Assembly: GCF_042186555.1 (NCBI RefSeq)
Contig: NC_133333.1
Location: 63,111,628 to 63,175,627 of the forward strand
DNA from: Aquarana catesbeiana
Taxonomy: Eukaryota > Chordata > Amphibia > Anura > Ranidae
Direction of reading: 5' to 3'
Length of the DNA stretch: 64,000 bases
Part shown: one piece after another, positions 40,716-51,010 of the stretch
Layout of the letters: each line of letters starts with the position of its first letter
Numbering within the stretch: position 1 is the stretch's first letter
Notes under the pieces: model-generated
The model's database searches: none
Seen by the model: the letters and a program-made list of their open reading frames with translations, nothing else
What the model was told of the DNA's origin: nothing
Position numbers and translations under genes: made by a program

Positions 40716-42345
40716 GCAGGCCATAAATGATACAAATTTATTTTGTTCAACCAGTAGGTTGATTAAAAGAAAATCGATCGGTTCCACCATCCACACGTTT
40801 GATGTGGATGGGGAATCTCTTCTGCTGAGCCATTGTAGTCTGACAGCGTCGAGGCTTCCCCACCATAAGAATACACTCATCAACACCGCCGACTATAGCA
40901 GCACTGTTTGAACAAGTATTTTCTAACAGGCTAGTTGTACAGAACTTGATCGAGAGATTGACTTCTGTACAACCAGACTAAAAGGGAGGGAAGAAAGGGC
41001 GCTCAGAGCTAAAGGGTTAAACAATGCAATGTCTCTGTATGACACAAAAAAAAAGTCCAATACTAGTGCCAATGACCATGATGAGGGTGATGATTATGTT
41101 GTGTCTTCAACACTTTGGGGTGCGACTTACAGATAAAGCAATCTATATAAAATACAAGCAGAAGAAAAGGCGCCTCTAAGTGCAGAAGCATAACAATTTA
41201 ATAGTCCCCAGCGGGATTAAAAACACTTACAGGATAAAAGAATGAAATGAGCATGTCATGAAGGATGGTGGTGTAGAAGGGTTCAGCATCAGGAGTGTTG
41301 ACGGTAGGAGACAGTCCCAAAGCTGTGCCTGTGTTATCCCATCAAAACCAGTGGAATCAGCGGCGGTGTATAGCGTAGCTGGAGACGCCAGTGGAAGACA
41401 GTGAGTCCAAGACCAGGAAGGGAATCACACGGAGATGACGTCAGTGCTGTGGGACAGCAAACCAGCCTGAACCGCAACCGGATGCCGTCATAAGAAAGGG
41501 ACACGTTTCGGAACTCTATGTAGTTCCTTTATCAACCTATGACTAGGGCAATAGCCTTGTGTATTATATGCTCTCAAAGCCGGCAAGGGGCGGGAACAAG
41601 GGCGGGGAAAATGGAAGAAAGAGGAATGGACAATTACAATTAAAAAATGACTAATCACTGCGATACATGAAATAAAATTTTATTTCATGTATCGCAGTGA
41701 TTTGTCATTTTTACATTACAGTGAGTAGTCATTTTTTTTATTTTATATTTTATATTGCTCTGTAAGAACGCTGCATGTAATTGTCCATTCCTCTTTCTTC
41801 CCTTTTCCCCGCCCTTGTTCCCCCCCCTTGCCGGCTTTGAGAGCATATAATACACAAGGCTATTGCCCTAGTCATAGGTTGATAAAGGAACCACATAGAG
41901 TTCCGAAACGCGTCCCTTTCTTATGACGACATCCGGTTGCGGTTCAGGCTGGTTTGCTGTCCCACAGCACTGACGTCATCTCCGTGTGATTCCCTTCCTG
42001 GTCTTGGACTCATTGTCTTCCACTGGCGTCTCCAGCTACGCTATACGCCGCCGCTGATTCCACTGGTTTTGATGGGATAACACAGGCACAGCTTTGGGAC
42101 TGTCTCCTACCGTCAACACTCCTGATGCTGGACCCTTCTGCACCACTATCCTTCATGACATCCTCGTTTGATTCTTTTATCCTGTAAGTGTTTTTAATCC
42201 CGCTGGGGACTATTAAATTGTTATACTTCTGCACTTAGAGGTGCCTTTTCTTCCGCTTGTACAACCAGACTGCCCATAGATGGATCAGAATTCAGCCGGT
42301 CCCTGCTGAACCAGACACATTTCGATCCATTTATGGCCAGCTTAA
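40716..42345. mobile_element. MITE interrupted by a fold-back element
   Basis: Inverted ends GGCAGGCCATAAATG (about 40718) and, reading inward from the right, GCTGGCCATAAATGG (about 42345), with TTAA next to both. Without the insertion at 40980-42257 it would be about 350 bases. Non-coding. Confidence 0.6.
40980..42257. mobile_element. Fold-back element with roughly 500-bp arms and 14-bp TSD
   Basis: Flanked by an exact 14-base duplication TGTACAACCAGACT (40966-40979 and 42258-42271). After about 170 bases of single-copy sequence it is a giant palindrome: 41151-41677 and 41678-42257 are inverted copies at high identity. The central 46 bases are perfectly symmetrical around 41677/41678, and about 60 bases are unpaired in the right arm (about 41720-41780). 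No coding frame is convincing. A 14-bp duplication is what LINE endonucleases make, not DNA transposases. Confidence 0.8.
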
Positions 42346-42607
42346 GTCTTGTGTTTTTATAAATCAAATGTGACTTATGCATTTCTTATGGCCCGTACAC
42401 GCGATCCGAATATCGTACGAAGTATCGTCCGACTTTCACCACTTGCTAGTCGCATCGGAAGGGATAGTAGTAAATTTACTCCCAAAAATGCTCGTACAAT
42501 GACAAATGACGCCCTGCTTGCGTAACAACGGTGGAGCGTGGTGATGTAATCTACGTCCGCAGCATAGCCACATCCGCAGCATAGACAACCGAGAGTTGTG
42601 TCTTTCA

Positions 42608-42778
42608 CAGGCACGGCCGTTCTGACTAGCACGGTCATTCTGACTATTCGTTCTGACTAGCACGGTCGCTCTGACTAGCTTGGTTGTTCTGACTAGCAGA
42701 GACATTCTGACTAGCACAGAAGTTCTGACTAGCACAGACGTTCTGACTAGCACAAACGTTCTGACTAGCACAGACGTT
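42608..42778 (+). repeat. 18-bp minisatellite
   Basis: About nine copies of TTCTGACTAGCACAGACG with substitutions, in the leader of the Harbinger transposase. Multiple-of-three length keeps a minus-strand frame open with repeated SVLVRT; this is not a gene. Confidence 0.85.
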
Positions 42779-42786
42779 CGGGAACT

Positions 42787-43190
42787 ATGGATCTCTCCAA
42801 GCAAAATTCCAACATAGCAGTATCCATGCTTGGAATATTGGCCATACAAAATGTCCTTAAGCATAAAAAGAAGTCTTGACGAAGGACATGGTCAAAAGAA
42901 TGGCTTCTCAGCTGGGAAAAGTACTCCCACATGTCTTTGCTGAAGGATCTTCATGAAAACAATCCTGAAGATTTTCGAAATTATTTAAGAATGACAATGA
43001 GTGCTTCTAGGAATTGCTAAGGGCAGTTACACTGCATATCCAGAAGTAGGACACTAATGCGGGAGGCTATTAGTGCAGAAGAAAGGCTCATAGCCACCCT
43101 GAAGTTCACCACAGGCACTTGGTAAAATCATCCCGGACACCTGTAAAGCTCTCATCCTGACACTAAAGGATGAATATATCAATGTACAGT
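42787..43190 (+). pseudogene. Harbinger transposase, N-terminal part
   Basis: Starts MDLSKQNSNIAVSMLGIL at 42787. In the same region, with stops and shifts, come WSKEWLLSWEKYSHMSLLKD, NPEDFRNYLRMTM and MREAISAEERLIATLKF, the conserved N-terminal order of Harbinger nucleases. A deletion near 43120 removes the Y-x-D-L-x-F segment, and GKIIPDTCKAL and LKDEYINV follow in another frame. An intron probably begins near 43185, since coding resumes only at 62495. Not functional. Confidence 0.78.
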
Positions 43191-43759
43191 GGCTTTTATT
43201 ATAAAGTTATTTCAGCAATGTCGAAAAAACACTCCAACCAATTCTGTGCTATTACAACTATGACTGGTTCACACCTATGTGATGCAGAAAACGCAGCAAA
43301 TAGCGTGCGTTTCTTGCACTGCATTGCAATCACATTTTTTGATTGAAAAAATGTATACTTTATTTTGTAAGAAAATATACAAAAAAACAAATACTTAAAC
43401 AGGGTACATCCAATCTGTACTGCGACGCAGCGCATAAATACACTACATAACAATACATTGCCAAGCATACCAATAAATTACATTCACCCTGCGGTATGAT
43501 GCCTAATGCGTTGTGCAGAGTAATAATACCCCGAAACATCACATCATGCATGACGCCACATTACCCTGAAAGCATTACTTCAAACACATGTCACAATAGT
43601 CAGGTCATACAGTCTAATAACGTTCAAATGTGCAACGGGTGTGTTGGGGGGGGGGTGGAGAAGGTGGGGTAGGGGAGGGAGAAAAGAGTTCACAGGCCCG
43701 AAGCTTTATTTGAACTGCCAAAGGATACACGGGGGAGAGGGGGGGGGGTGGGGAAATCT

Positions 43760-46726
43760 TTAGACCTCCTCTTCCTCCTTGAGGCCCATCAAGTGATAGT
43801 CTCTGAGCAGACTGTGAACCAGTCTGCGACAGTCCTCGATGGACATCCTCTCCCGCTGGTGGATGAGGCGCTTTCTGGCGCACCATAAAGTGTCCTTAAA
43901 GCAACACAGCACCCGCCAGGCACCGTCAATGTCCTTCTGTGAATGAGTTCCACAGAAGAGTCCATTCAACACACCAAAGTGTTTGATAGCAGTCTGTGGT
44001 ACAAAGTCTTTGAGTTCAGGTTCCAAGGCCCTCAACAGGTCCTGTGCAAAGGGGCACTCCCAGAAAACATGCAGAGCAGTTTCCTCCTGGATGATGCAAA
44101 AGGGGCAGTGCCTGTATCTGCACAGGTTTCTGGCATGCATGAATGTCCTGAGTGGCAGCCCCCCTTGGATTGCCATCCATGCCAGATCTTTGTGCCTGTT
44201 GATGAGTCTCTTTGAAGAAACGTTCCTCCAGACCACTTTACAAGTGGCTGAAGGGAGGCCTGGAAAAGTCTCAACAATGTCCGATGCTCTGATCAACTTG
44301 TGGATAGTTTTTGGCTTCCACAAGTCGGGCTTCACTCCATGTAGCCCCAGCTCCTTAATAAACTTGAAGGTGTCCAAGTAATACCAAGGGGTGTCCCAGT
44401 TGTAGGAGATGGAGCTGTCCCATTTGTCCCATCCAAGGGTCCTCCAAAGAGGCAGGAGGAAAAAACGGGACATGGAGTTACCACCAGAGTCCACAGTTCT
44501 GTCAACCAATGTCCTGCGGATGCAGTTACAAGCAAAGCACACCCTCAGTAGTGTAGCGATGTCGGGCACGCCCTTACCACCCTTGAGGGGTTCCTTGAAC
44601 ATAACCGCCCACTTCACTCTGTCCATTTTGGAGTTCCAGATGAAGTGAAACACCGCCCTGGTGATGGCCTTACAGATGTTAACCCGGGGGGGCCAGGCCT
44701 GGGCGAGGTACTGCAACACAGGGAGGATCTCGCTGCGGAGTACCAGTGTTTTGCCTTCGATGGTGAGTTCTCTGAGGCTCCAAAGTCCAAACATCTGTCG
44801 CATCTTTGACAGTCTTTCCTCCCAGGACTTCAGGGCTGCGCCCTCAGCTCGAAACCAGACCCCAAGGATTTTGATGAAGTCCGTCTTGACGCTGAAAGGA
44901 ATGGGTGCAGAAGAAGGCAGGAACCACTTTCCGAAGAGCATGACTTCTGACTTTCCGCAGTTGACCTTTGCCCCTGAAGCTTGGCCAAAGTCCTCACAGG
45001 TTTGGGCGAGTGTGTCGATGGAGCACCGATCAGCACAGAACACCGTCACATCGTCCATGTAGAGTGAGCACTTGACCTCCCGTCTGTCCGGTCCTGGTGC
45101 GGTGATCCCTCTGATCTCTGGGTTCCGTCTGATGCTTCGGGCGAAGAGCTCTATACAACAAACAAAAATCAGAGGTGAGAGAGGGCAGCCTTGTCTGACC
45201 CCAGACAAAATTAGAAAGGGGTCAGTTTTCCAGCCATTTACCAGCACCAAACTAGAAATGTCAGTGTACATTACATTCACATACGAACAAAACATTTCCC
45301 CAAGACCAAACCTGCGCAGAGCTCTGCACATAAACTCATGGGAGACAGGGTCAAAGGCCTTCTCCTGGTCAAGACTGACCAGGGCCGTGTGCAAACGGCG
45401 GCCATGAATGTACTGGACCGTGTCCCGGACAAGCGCAAGGCTGTCCGCAATCCTGCGACCAGGAATGCCACAAGTCTGATCCGGGTGGATGATCTGTCCG
45501 ATGACAGACTTCAGCCTGTTGGCCAGGACCTTGACGAGGATTTTGTAGTCCACATTCAGAAGAGAGATCGGACGCCAATTTTTAAGATCCGATCTCTCCC
45601 CCTTCCGCTTATACAAAATCGTGATCATCCCCTCTCTCAGTGACGGAGGCATTCTGCCCTCCACCACCATCTCCTCGTACAGCTCGAGCAGGTCCGGGCC
45701 CACGAGATCCCACAGTGCTACATAGAGCTCAACTGGGAGACCATCGCAGCCTGGGGTCCTGCCTCGCCTAAAGGATTTAGCGGCAGACTGCAGCTCCTCC
45801 AACACCAAGGGGGCGTTGACGGTTGATGAACCTGCAGGATCAATTTGGTTAGAGATACCTGACAGGAACCTGTCGGCCGCCTGTGTGTCCGTTTCTTTCG
45901 GGGAGTAGAGGTTGGTGTAGTAGTGGCTGACCACATGCATCACAGCCTTCTTCCCCTTCTGGAGTGTTCCAGTATCGTCACGCAGCTCTGACAAGGGTGT
46001 GTGTCCTGAGTGAAGTTTCCTGAAAAAGAAAGAATTACACTTCTCACCTTTCTCAAGGTTCTCCACCTTGGCACGGAAGACAATGTGCCTGGATTCTTCC
46101 TCGAAGTGTCCTTTCAGGCTCTTCTTGGTGTCCTCCAGGTCCTGTCTAACGTCCCAGCCACAGTGCTGAAGGTCCTGCAGGGACTGCAACTGACGCTGCA
46201 GTCTCCTGAGTTCCCTCCTCCTGGCACACACACGCTGGCGTCCCCTTGCCTGAAAGAAGCTACGCAGCTTAACCTTCACAAACTCCCGCCAGTCACTTAC
46301 CCTTCCGAAGAATCTCTTTTCCTCCGTCCAGGTGGCATAGGCCTCCCGGAGTTCCCCCATCAATTCCTCGTTTTCCAACAGGGTGCTATTCAGCTTCCAG
46401 GAAACCGGTCCGCGGGCAAAGCCCTCGCCCAGGTCACCCTGAAAGTGAATAGCCCTGTGGTCAGAGAAAAAGCAGGGGACCATGGAGAAATGACGATGCT
46501 TGACTGTTCTTGAAGTGAGCACGAAGTCAATCCTGGAACGCACAGATCCATCGGGTCGGTACCACGAATAGTTCACGGTCTCTTTCCCTATGGATCCCAC
46601 GGCGTCCTGCAAGGAGGCCTCCGAGATCATCTCCTTGAGCAGCCTAGAAGTAGCATCAAGTTTTGCGTATATGCTGGAGCTGCGCCCATCCTCCTCGATC
46701 GGACAGTTAAAATCACCGCCGATCAC
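43760..46726 (-). CDS. Tx1-clade ORF2 (endonuclease C-terminal part, RT, C-terminal domain)
   Basis: 988 residues, starting MIGGDFNCPI, really the middle of the protein. Endonuclease motifs GGDFN (3-7) and SDHR (88-91; Tx1-type R where L1 has H). RT: GCDGLPVELYVALWD (327 on), WRPISLLNVDYKIL, SLDQEKAFDPVSH (451-463), GVRQGCPLSPLIF (509-521) and the catalytic YMDD (556-559). The C-terminal domain has a Cys/His cluster (CRYRHCPFCIIQEETALHVF, then C). The N-terminal 140 or so codons lie in a second frame at 46726-47160. All RT catalytic residues are present. Tx1 elements are L1 relatives first described in Xenopus. Confidence 0.9.
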   Translation of the reverse strand: MIGGDFNCPIEEDGRSSSIYAKLDATSRLLKEMISEASLQDAVGSIGKETVNYSWYRPDGSVRSRIDFVLTSRTVKHRHFSMVPCFFSDHRAIHFQGDLGEGFARGPVSWKLNSTLLENEELMGELREAYATWTEEKRFFGRVSDWREFVKVKLRSFFQARGRQRVCARRRELRRLQRQLQSLQDLQHCGWDVRQDLEDTKKSLKGHFEEESRHIVFRAKVENLEKGEKCNSFFFRKLHSGHTPLSELRDDTGTLQKGKKAVMHVVSHYYTNLYSPKETDTQAADRFLSGISNQIDPAGSSTVNAPLVLEELQSAAKSFRRGRTPGCDGLPVELYVALWDLVGPDLLELYEEMVVEGRMPPSLREGMITILYKRKGERSDLKNWRPISLLNVDYKILVKVLANRLKSVIGQIIHPDQTCGIPGRRIADSLALVRDTVQYIHGRRLHTALVSLDQEKAFDPVSHEFMCRALRRFGLGEMFCSYVNVMYTDISSLVLVNGWKTDPFLILSGVRQGCPLSPLIFVCCIELFARSIRRNPEIRGITAPGPDRREVKCSLYMDDVTVFCADRCSIDTLAQTCEDFGQASGAKVNCGKSEVMLFGKWFLPSSAPIPFSVKTDFIKILGVWFRAEGAALKSWEERLSKMRQMFGLWSLRELTIEGKTLVLRSEILPVLQYLAQAWPPRVNICKAITRAVFHFIWNSKMDRVKWAVMFKEPLKGGKGVPDIATLLRVCFACNCIRRTLVDRTVDSGGNSMSRFFLLPLWRTLGWDKWDSSISYNWDTPWYYLDTFKFIKELGLHGVKPDLWKPKTIHKLIRASDIVETFPGLPSATCKVVWRNVSSKRLINRHKDLAWMAIQGGLPLRTFMHARNLCRYRHCPFCIIQEETALHVFWECPFAQDLLRALEPELKDFVPQTAIKHFGVLNGLFCGTHSQKDIDGAWRVLCCFKDTLWCARKRLIHQRERMSIEDCRRLVHSLLRDYHLMGLKEEEEV

Positions 46727-47160
46727 TACTGTTCTGGTGGTGACGAGTTGGGTCCGCAGGGTCTGGAAAAGTTCCAGCCGCGCATTCTTGTCTGGGGGGC
46801 GTACACGTTGATGAGCCTAACTGGCTCTACCACCCACGAGCCGTCTATGACTAAAAGACGGCCACAGACTAGCTCATGGATAGAGTCAATCGTGAAGCGC
46901 CCACCCCTGACCAGAATGGCTACACCTGCAGACTTGCAATCGCCACCCCCGGACCAGTAGGAGGGACCAAGGGTCCACTGGGAGGACAGATGAGTGTACC
47001 TCCTCAAGGGAGGAAGGGCGCACTCCTGAAGCATGTAGACATCACTCTGCTGACTTGAAAGAAAGGTCAGAACCACTTGCCTTCTAGATGTATCCTTGAT
47101 ACTCCTCACATTATTGGAAAAGATTGAGATCTCAGCTATAATGAAAAAGGGTATGAGGGT
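46727..47160 (-). pseudogene. Tx1-clade ORF2 N-terminal part (frameshifted from the rest)
   Basis: Minus-strand frame with VRSIKDTSRRQVVLTFL, VYMLQECALPP (catalytic Glu of the endonuclease), SGGGDCKSAGVAILV and LINVYAP. Homology passes to the frame of the neighbouring ORF inside a run of G (46794-46799 on the plus strand), which suggests a one-base slip. Upstream, the frame stays open to about 47160 with no convincing Met before MRSIKD-like codons, so the true start was lost in the 5' truncation. Confidence 0.8.
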
Positions 47161-47626
47161 CTAGTTAACAAGGGTCCGAACTTAGGGGGGGGTGGCTCTT
47201 CCGTTGCATCTTCTGCCTGTCCTGTGTTCTGGGCCAGGCATTGCAATCACATATCCTTCATGCAATCTGCTGTGGGTGTCTTTCCTATCTTTAACCAACC
47301 AAAATAGATTTCAAATGCATTCTGATTGCATGAATTGCTCAGCTTGGTGTGAACATTTATCTGATGCAATACAGGTGCGTTAAAAAAGGGTCCTTCACTG
47401 TCTTGGTGTGGATGCAATGCATTTTCAGCAATAGAAAATATATAGCAGAAATTGCACCAACACAGACATTGCAAGTTATATACACAGGAATAATGTGCAA
47501 CATTGATGTGTTGGAATGCTATATGACGTCAAATGGCATAGTCTAAATCGGTACGACATCCTCATTGCGGTGTCGCAAAAATTCCCAAAAGTAGTCAACT
47601 TTGGGTGCGATTTAAATAGACATCTG

Positions 47627-48415
47627 TGTTGCGTTAAAAATATGATTTTTTTATATTAATCAGACATAAGATAATGGGACAATATTACAATAGTGAGTTG
47701 GTCAGATTACTGTCAGTTTTTTGACTTGAGTAGATTTCTCAAACAAATGCTGTTTATACAATGGGTGTAGATATCAGTTCAATTAACAGGCTATTGTCTC
47801 TTTAGCTACAGTAAACAAGTAAGACATTACTTGGTTGATATTCTTTCAGCTTTCAAACTGAAAGAATGACTGTTAAATGACTGTCTTGGTTTGAGTTGAC
47901 AATGGTACGTAGATACCATTTTTGTTTTGAATTGACAGTTTTCAACAGTCCATTGTTTCTACAGCTACAGTAAACAGGTATGTTTTCTGTTGTTTGGTAA
48001 CTATGGTAAACAGCCTGACACATAAAATGAGTGAGTAGGGAGACAGACACACACACCATCATGCTGTAACATCTGACGCCACTCATGATAGAAGAAACTT
48101 GCCTGATGTTCCAGGAGAATCGTTGCCAATGGAGATCACGAACATACAGTAACAGAAGATAAGTAACCTTTAAGTGTATTTGTACTATTATAGACCATAG
48201 GCTGTTCAGTTTGCCAGGCATTTTGCTTGTTATAGATATCTGTCAGTCTTGTATTGTATTCCTAATATTGTCAGTCTTGTATTGTATTCCTAATATTGTA
48301 ATAGTTTTGTATGTACAGCATCTTTGTATAGTAAAGCACATTTACACACTGCAGAAATCTCAGCTTCCTTGCTTATACCACAGAGTAACCTTGTTAGATA
48401 GACGCAAGCAAAACA
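47627..48415 (+). repeat. 5' LTR of the endogenous retrovirus
   Basis: 789 bases, TGTTGCGTTAAAAATATG to GACGCAAGCAAAACA. Compared with the 3' LTR it has an extra copy of a 30-base unit (TGTCAGTCTTGTATTGTATT, near 48241-48300), lacks about 20 bases near 47780, and shows a modest number of substitutions. Confidence 0.88.
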
Positions 48416-48419
48416 TTTT

Positions 48420-48437
48420 CAGGGGCTCATCCGGGAT
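48420..48437 (+). promoter_or_regulatory. Primer binding site, tRNA-Pro type
   Basis: CAGGGGCTCATCCGGGAT, four bases after the 5' LTR, differs at three positions from the 18-base site complementary to tRNA-Pro used by many retroviruses. The assignment is from memory of that site. Confidence 0.65.
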
Positions 48438-48505
48438 CTGTGCTATAATTCAACTGAAGCAGACATGTTTTTCTGTAGTGTGTTGTGTAGCTTGTGCTAG
48501 GTAAA

Positions 48506-50174
48506 ATGCTGCGTAAGCTTTTTAGGAAAAGCAAGGCTGCAGAGGGTTCTGGTGGCCAGAAGGAAGTGTGCAGCTTACCTATCTGGGCCAGAGACAATGA
48601 ATGGGAGCCTCTTGCTAAAGAATTTGTAAAGCATGCTTCTCCCTTGAAGCTGACTTGAGGTGATAAAGTCTCAGATCATTTTGTAGATTTTAGCCTTAAG
48701 GGGTTGGATTTAAGTAAAAAAGAGAAGAGGACAGTGTCCACAGTGGGTTGGTATTTCCTTAATGCTATTTACACTGAATCACAGAGAAGGGAGAAGGCAG
48801 AGGCAGAAGTTAAGGTATTAAAAGACCAGCTAGCAGTTGCTTCAGAGTGTGTGCGTTCAACTGCTAGTCGGGCTGATGATTTGCAAGAGCGGTGTGCAGC
48901 CCTCATGACCAAATCAATTAATGCCTTAAGGAAAAGGAAGGGCCGTAAACCTGTTAGTAAAGCCAGGGTACGTGCCATTGTCACATCCTAAAATTGGGAT
49001 TGTGAGGATGTGCTCTCCTCAAATGATAGTGAGGATGAGGAGATAGAGTTTGATATTTTGCATGATGATCTGCTAGTGCGAAAGAAAAAGTATGCCAGAC
49101 CTCTCATTACTAAGCATAGGAAACGGCAACATGATAGAGAGGATATGGCAGATGGGGAGGTGCATTATCGCAACCCCAGAGATGTTGAATTTGAAGAAGT
49201 ATGGGAGTTTACACAAACTGAACTCCATGAGCTGGCAAAACAATACAAACAAAGGTCTGGGGAACCCCTAGTGAGTTGACTCCTACGCTTATGGGATGAA
49301 GGGGCGGACAGTGTTGTTTTGTCAGGTAAGGAAGTAGTGACTATGGGAGTGTTAACCCATGATCCACAATTGCGTCAGGCAATGTGAAAAGCCCGAGAGT
49401 TTAGCGTGAATTTTTCACTGTTAGACCTTGTGAGAGATGGTATAGTCCGAGTATACGCTAGTCCTACTGACCTGGAAAATACCTACTCACGGAGAGCAAT
49501 AGGAGAGGGTATTTCCAGGTTACGTGAGATGGGTTGTATAACCAGAATAAATACATTTCCAGAATTAGATGGGTCCAGATATGGAACCCTTTACGTCTGC
49601 TCTGCGCTCTAAGCTGATGAAGTCTGCGCCATTTAATCTCAGGGCTCCTTTATTGTCCTTGTTGGGAGGCCTGGGATTAAACAGCAAGATTCATGAAGCC
49701 ACTACCCTTTTAAGCCAGTTGAGGGAGCTAGAGGAGACTAAAACAAAACCTGTCAGGGCAGTAGATAAGGCCAAGGCCAGACAGGAAGAATACAAGCAGA
49801 AAAGAACAGAGAAGAAAGGGAATGGGGTAGAGAAGACAGGAGGTGAAGAGAAAACCAGGCTTGTTATTTCTAGAAAAGCAATGTGGGTGGACCTATTAAA
49901 GGCAGGAGTACCTAAAGATGAGATAGATGAGATTTCTACTGCAGAAATGCTGAAGAGGTGGAAGCATTTAGTAGAGAAAACTGTCAGGGTTAGAAGCACT
50001 ACTCCTAGTGAAGATAACATCAGCCTAGACTTAGAGGAAACAGAACAGACCCCTCCTGTTAGCCCCAAACCAATTCCCAAAACTGAACATGAACCCAAAC
50101 CCAAATCTCTTTATCATGGGGAGGAATTAGAGAGAATCAGAAAAGGGGATTGGGAGGTTCCTTATCCTTTATGA
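48506..50174 (+). pseudogene. ERV gag-like region
   Basis: Starts MLRKLFRKSKAAEG at 48506, meets a TGA at 48656, then continues in the same frame (48704-48991, 49010-49279, 49406-49612) and finally in another frame (49569-50174). The middle has a likely coiled coil (REKAEAEVKVLKDQLAVASE, about 48790-48850). The last part is Lys/Glu/Pro-rich and ends KGDWEVPYPL. I recognise no capsid domain or zinc knuckle. Position between the primer site and protease is the main reason to call it gag. Confidence 0.6.
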
Positions 50175-50362
50175 AGGGAAGGTGAGTCTCCTGTACATAG
50201 GTGTGCACAGCCTATTGCCTTAGGGTGTGCCCCCCAATGCTCAAACACATATGTGTGTGTGCATGTGTATATATACTGATGGTGTCAGTAGAGTGGACAG
50301 TGTCTTTAGGGCACAGATTGGTGTCAATAGGGCAGTGGACGGTGTCAGTTTTTATTTTTTTA

Positions 50363-51010
50363 TTTATTTATTTATTTTTTTTTTTTTTTTTTCCACAAGG
50401 AAAGATTTTATTGAAAAAATAATAAGATAGCAAATACAATACTTCAAAAGAGTATCAAAAAGAATCATGTAGTACACTCGCATGACAATGGTACGTCATA
50501 AAGATTATTGTTGGAACATGTTTGAATTTACAGAGTGCATATGTAACATTTAAAATATACACACAAAAGGGGGGCGATCCTGATAGCAAGTAATGTAACA
50601 GTGATATTAATACAGTAGTGAAGGTATTCCGGTGTTTCTGGTACAGGGGGGTCCAGTGCCCGTCCTGTTCCTTGAGTAAGGTACATATAAGGAGATAGGT
50701 TCGAGTGTCTGTTGGTGGGGGATTAGACACATTATGACGGTCTTACGTAGAGCATAATCCCAAAATTTAGAAAACAAAATAAATAAAATAAATAAAAATA
50801 GGGGGATAGGTGGGGAGGGATTGTTAAAACAAAGGGATGGGGGTTAGGGGGAAGATATAGGGGAAGGAGGGGAGAAAAAGGAGATGGCGGAAAAGAAGAA
50901 AAAAGCAGATAAAGAGAGGGAGAGGGGGGGGCCACCCCTCGAGCCAGGCCCCCCGAGCGCCCCCGCGAGTCCTGGAGGTCATGGGTATTAAACTATAGAA
51001 GGGAGTGTGT
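50363..51010 (-). other. L1 3' untranslated region and poly(A)
   Basis: Between the ORF2 stop and the poly(A) tail; about 620 bases with no frame. Includes a G-rich plus-strand stretch (C-rich on the element strand) near 50800-50960. Confidence 0.75.

Larger units (their letters stand above)
43336..47237 (-). mobile_element. Tx1-like LINE, 5'-truncated
   Basis: A 3.9-kb minus-strand LINE with an exact 15-bp duplication GCATTGCAATCACAT (43321-43335 and 47238-47252). The 3' end carries AATAAA on the element strand (near 43355) and a short A-rich tail. It holds most of ORF2 (43760-47160) and no ORF1, so it is truncated at the 5' end. The sequence is otherwise fresh: one frameshift in about 3.4 kb. 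Confidence 0.9.

Noticed and set aside
41855..41935. Hammerhead ribozyme-like core in the fold-back arms (GATAAAGGAAC...GTTCCGAAAC)
   Set aside because: The stem II and GAAAC parts look right, but the CTGATGA core reads TTGATAA, and I could not draw a stem III or a cleavage triplet in either arm.
42608..42778. Regular 18-bp repeats, considered as a CRISPR-like array
   Set aside because: Units are contiguous with no unique spacers, lie in a eukaryotic transposon, and vary like a minisatellite.
43943..46811. Several plus-strand ORFs of 70-167 codons
   Set aside because: Antisense shadows of the Tx1 ORF2; no independent support.
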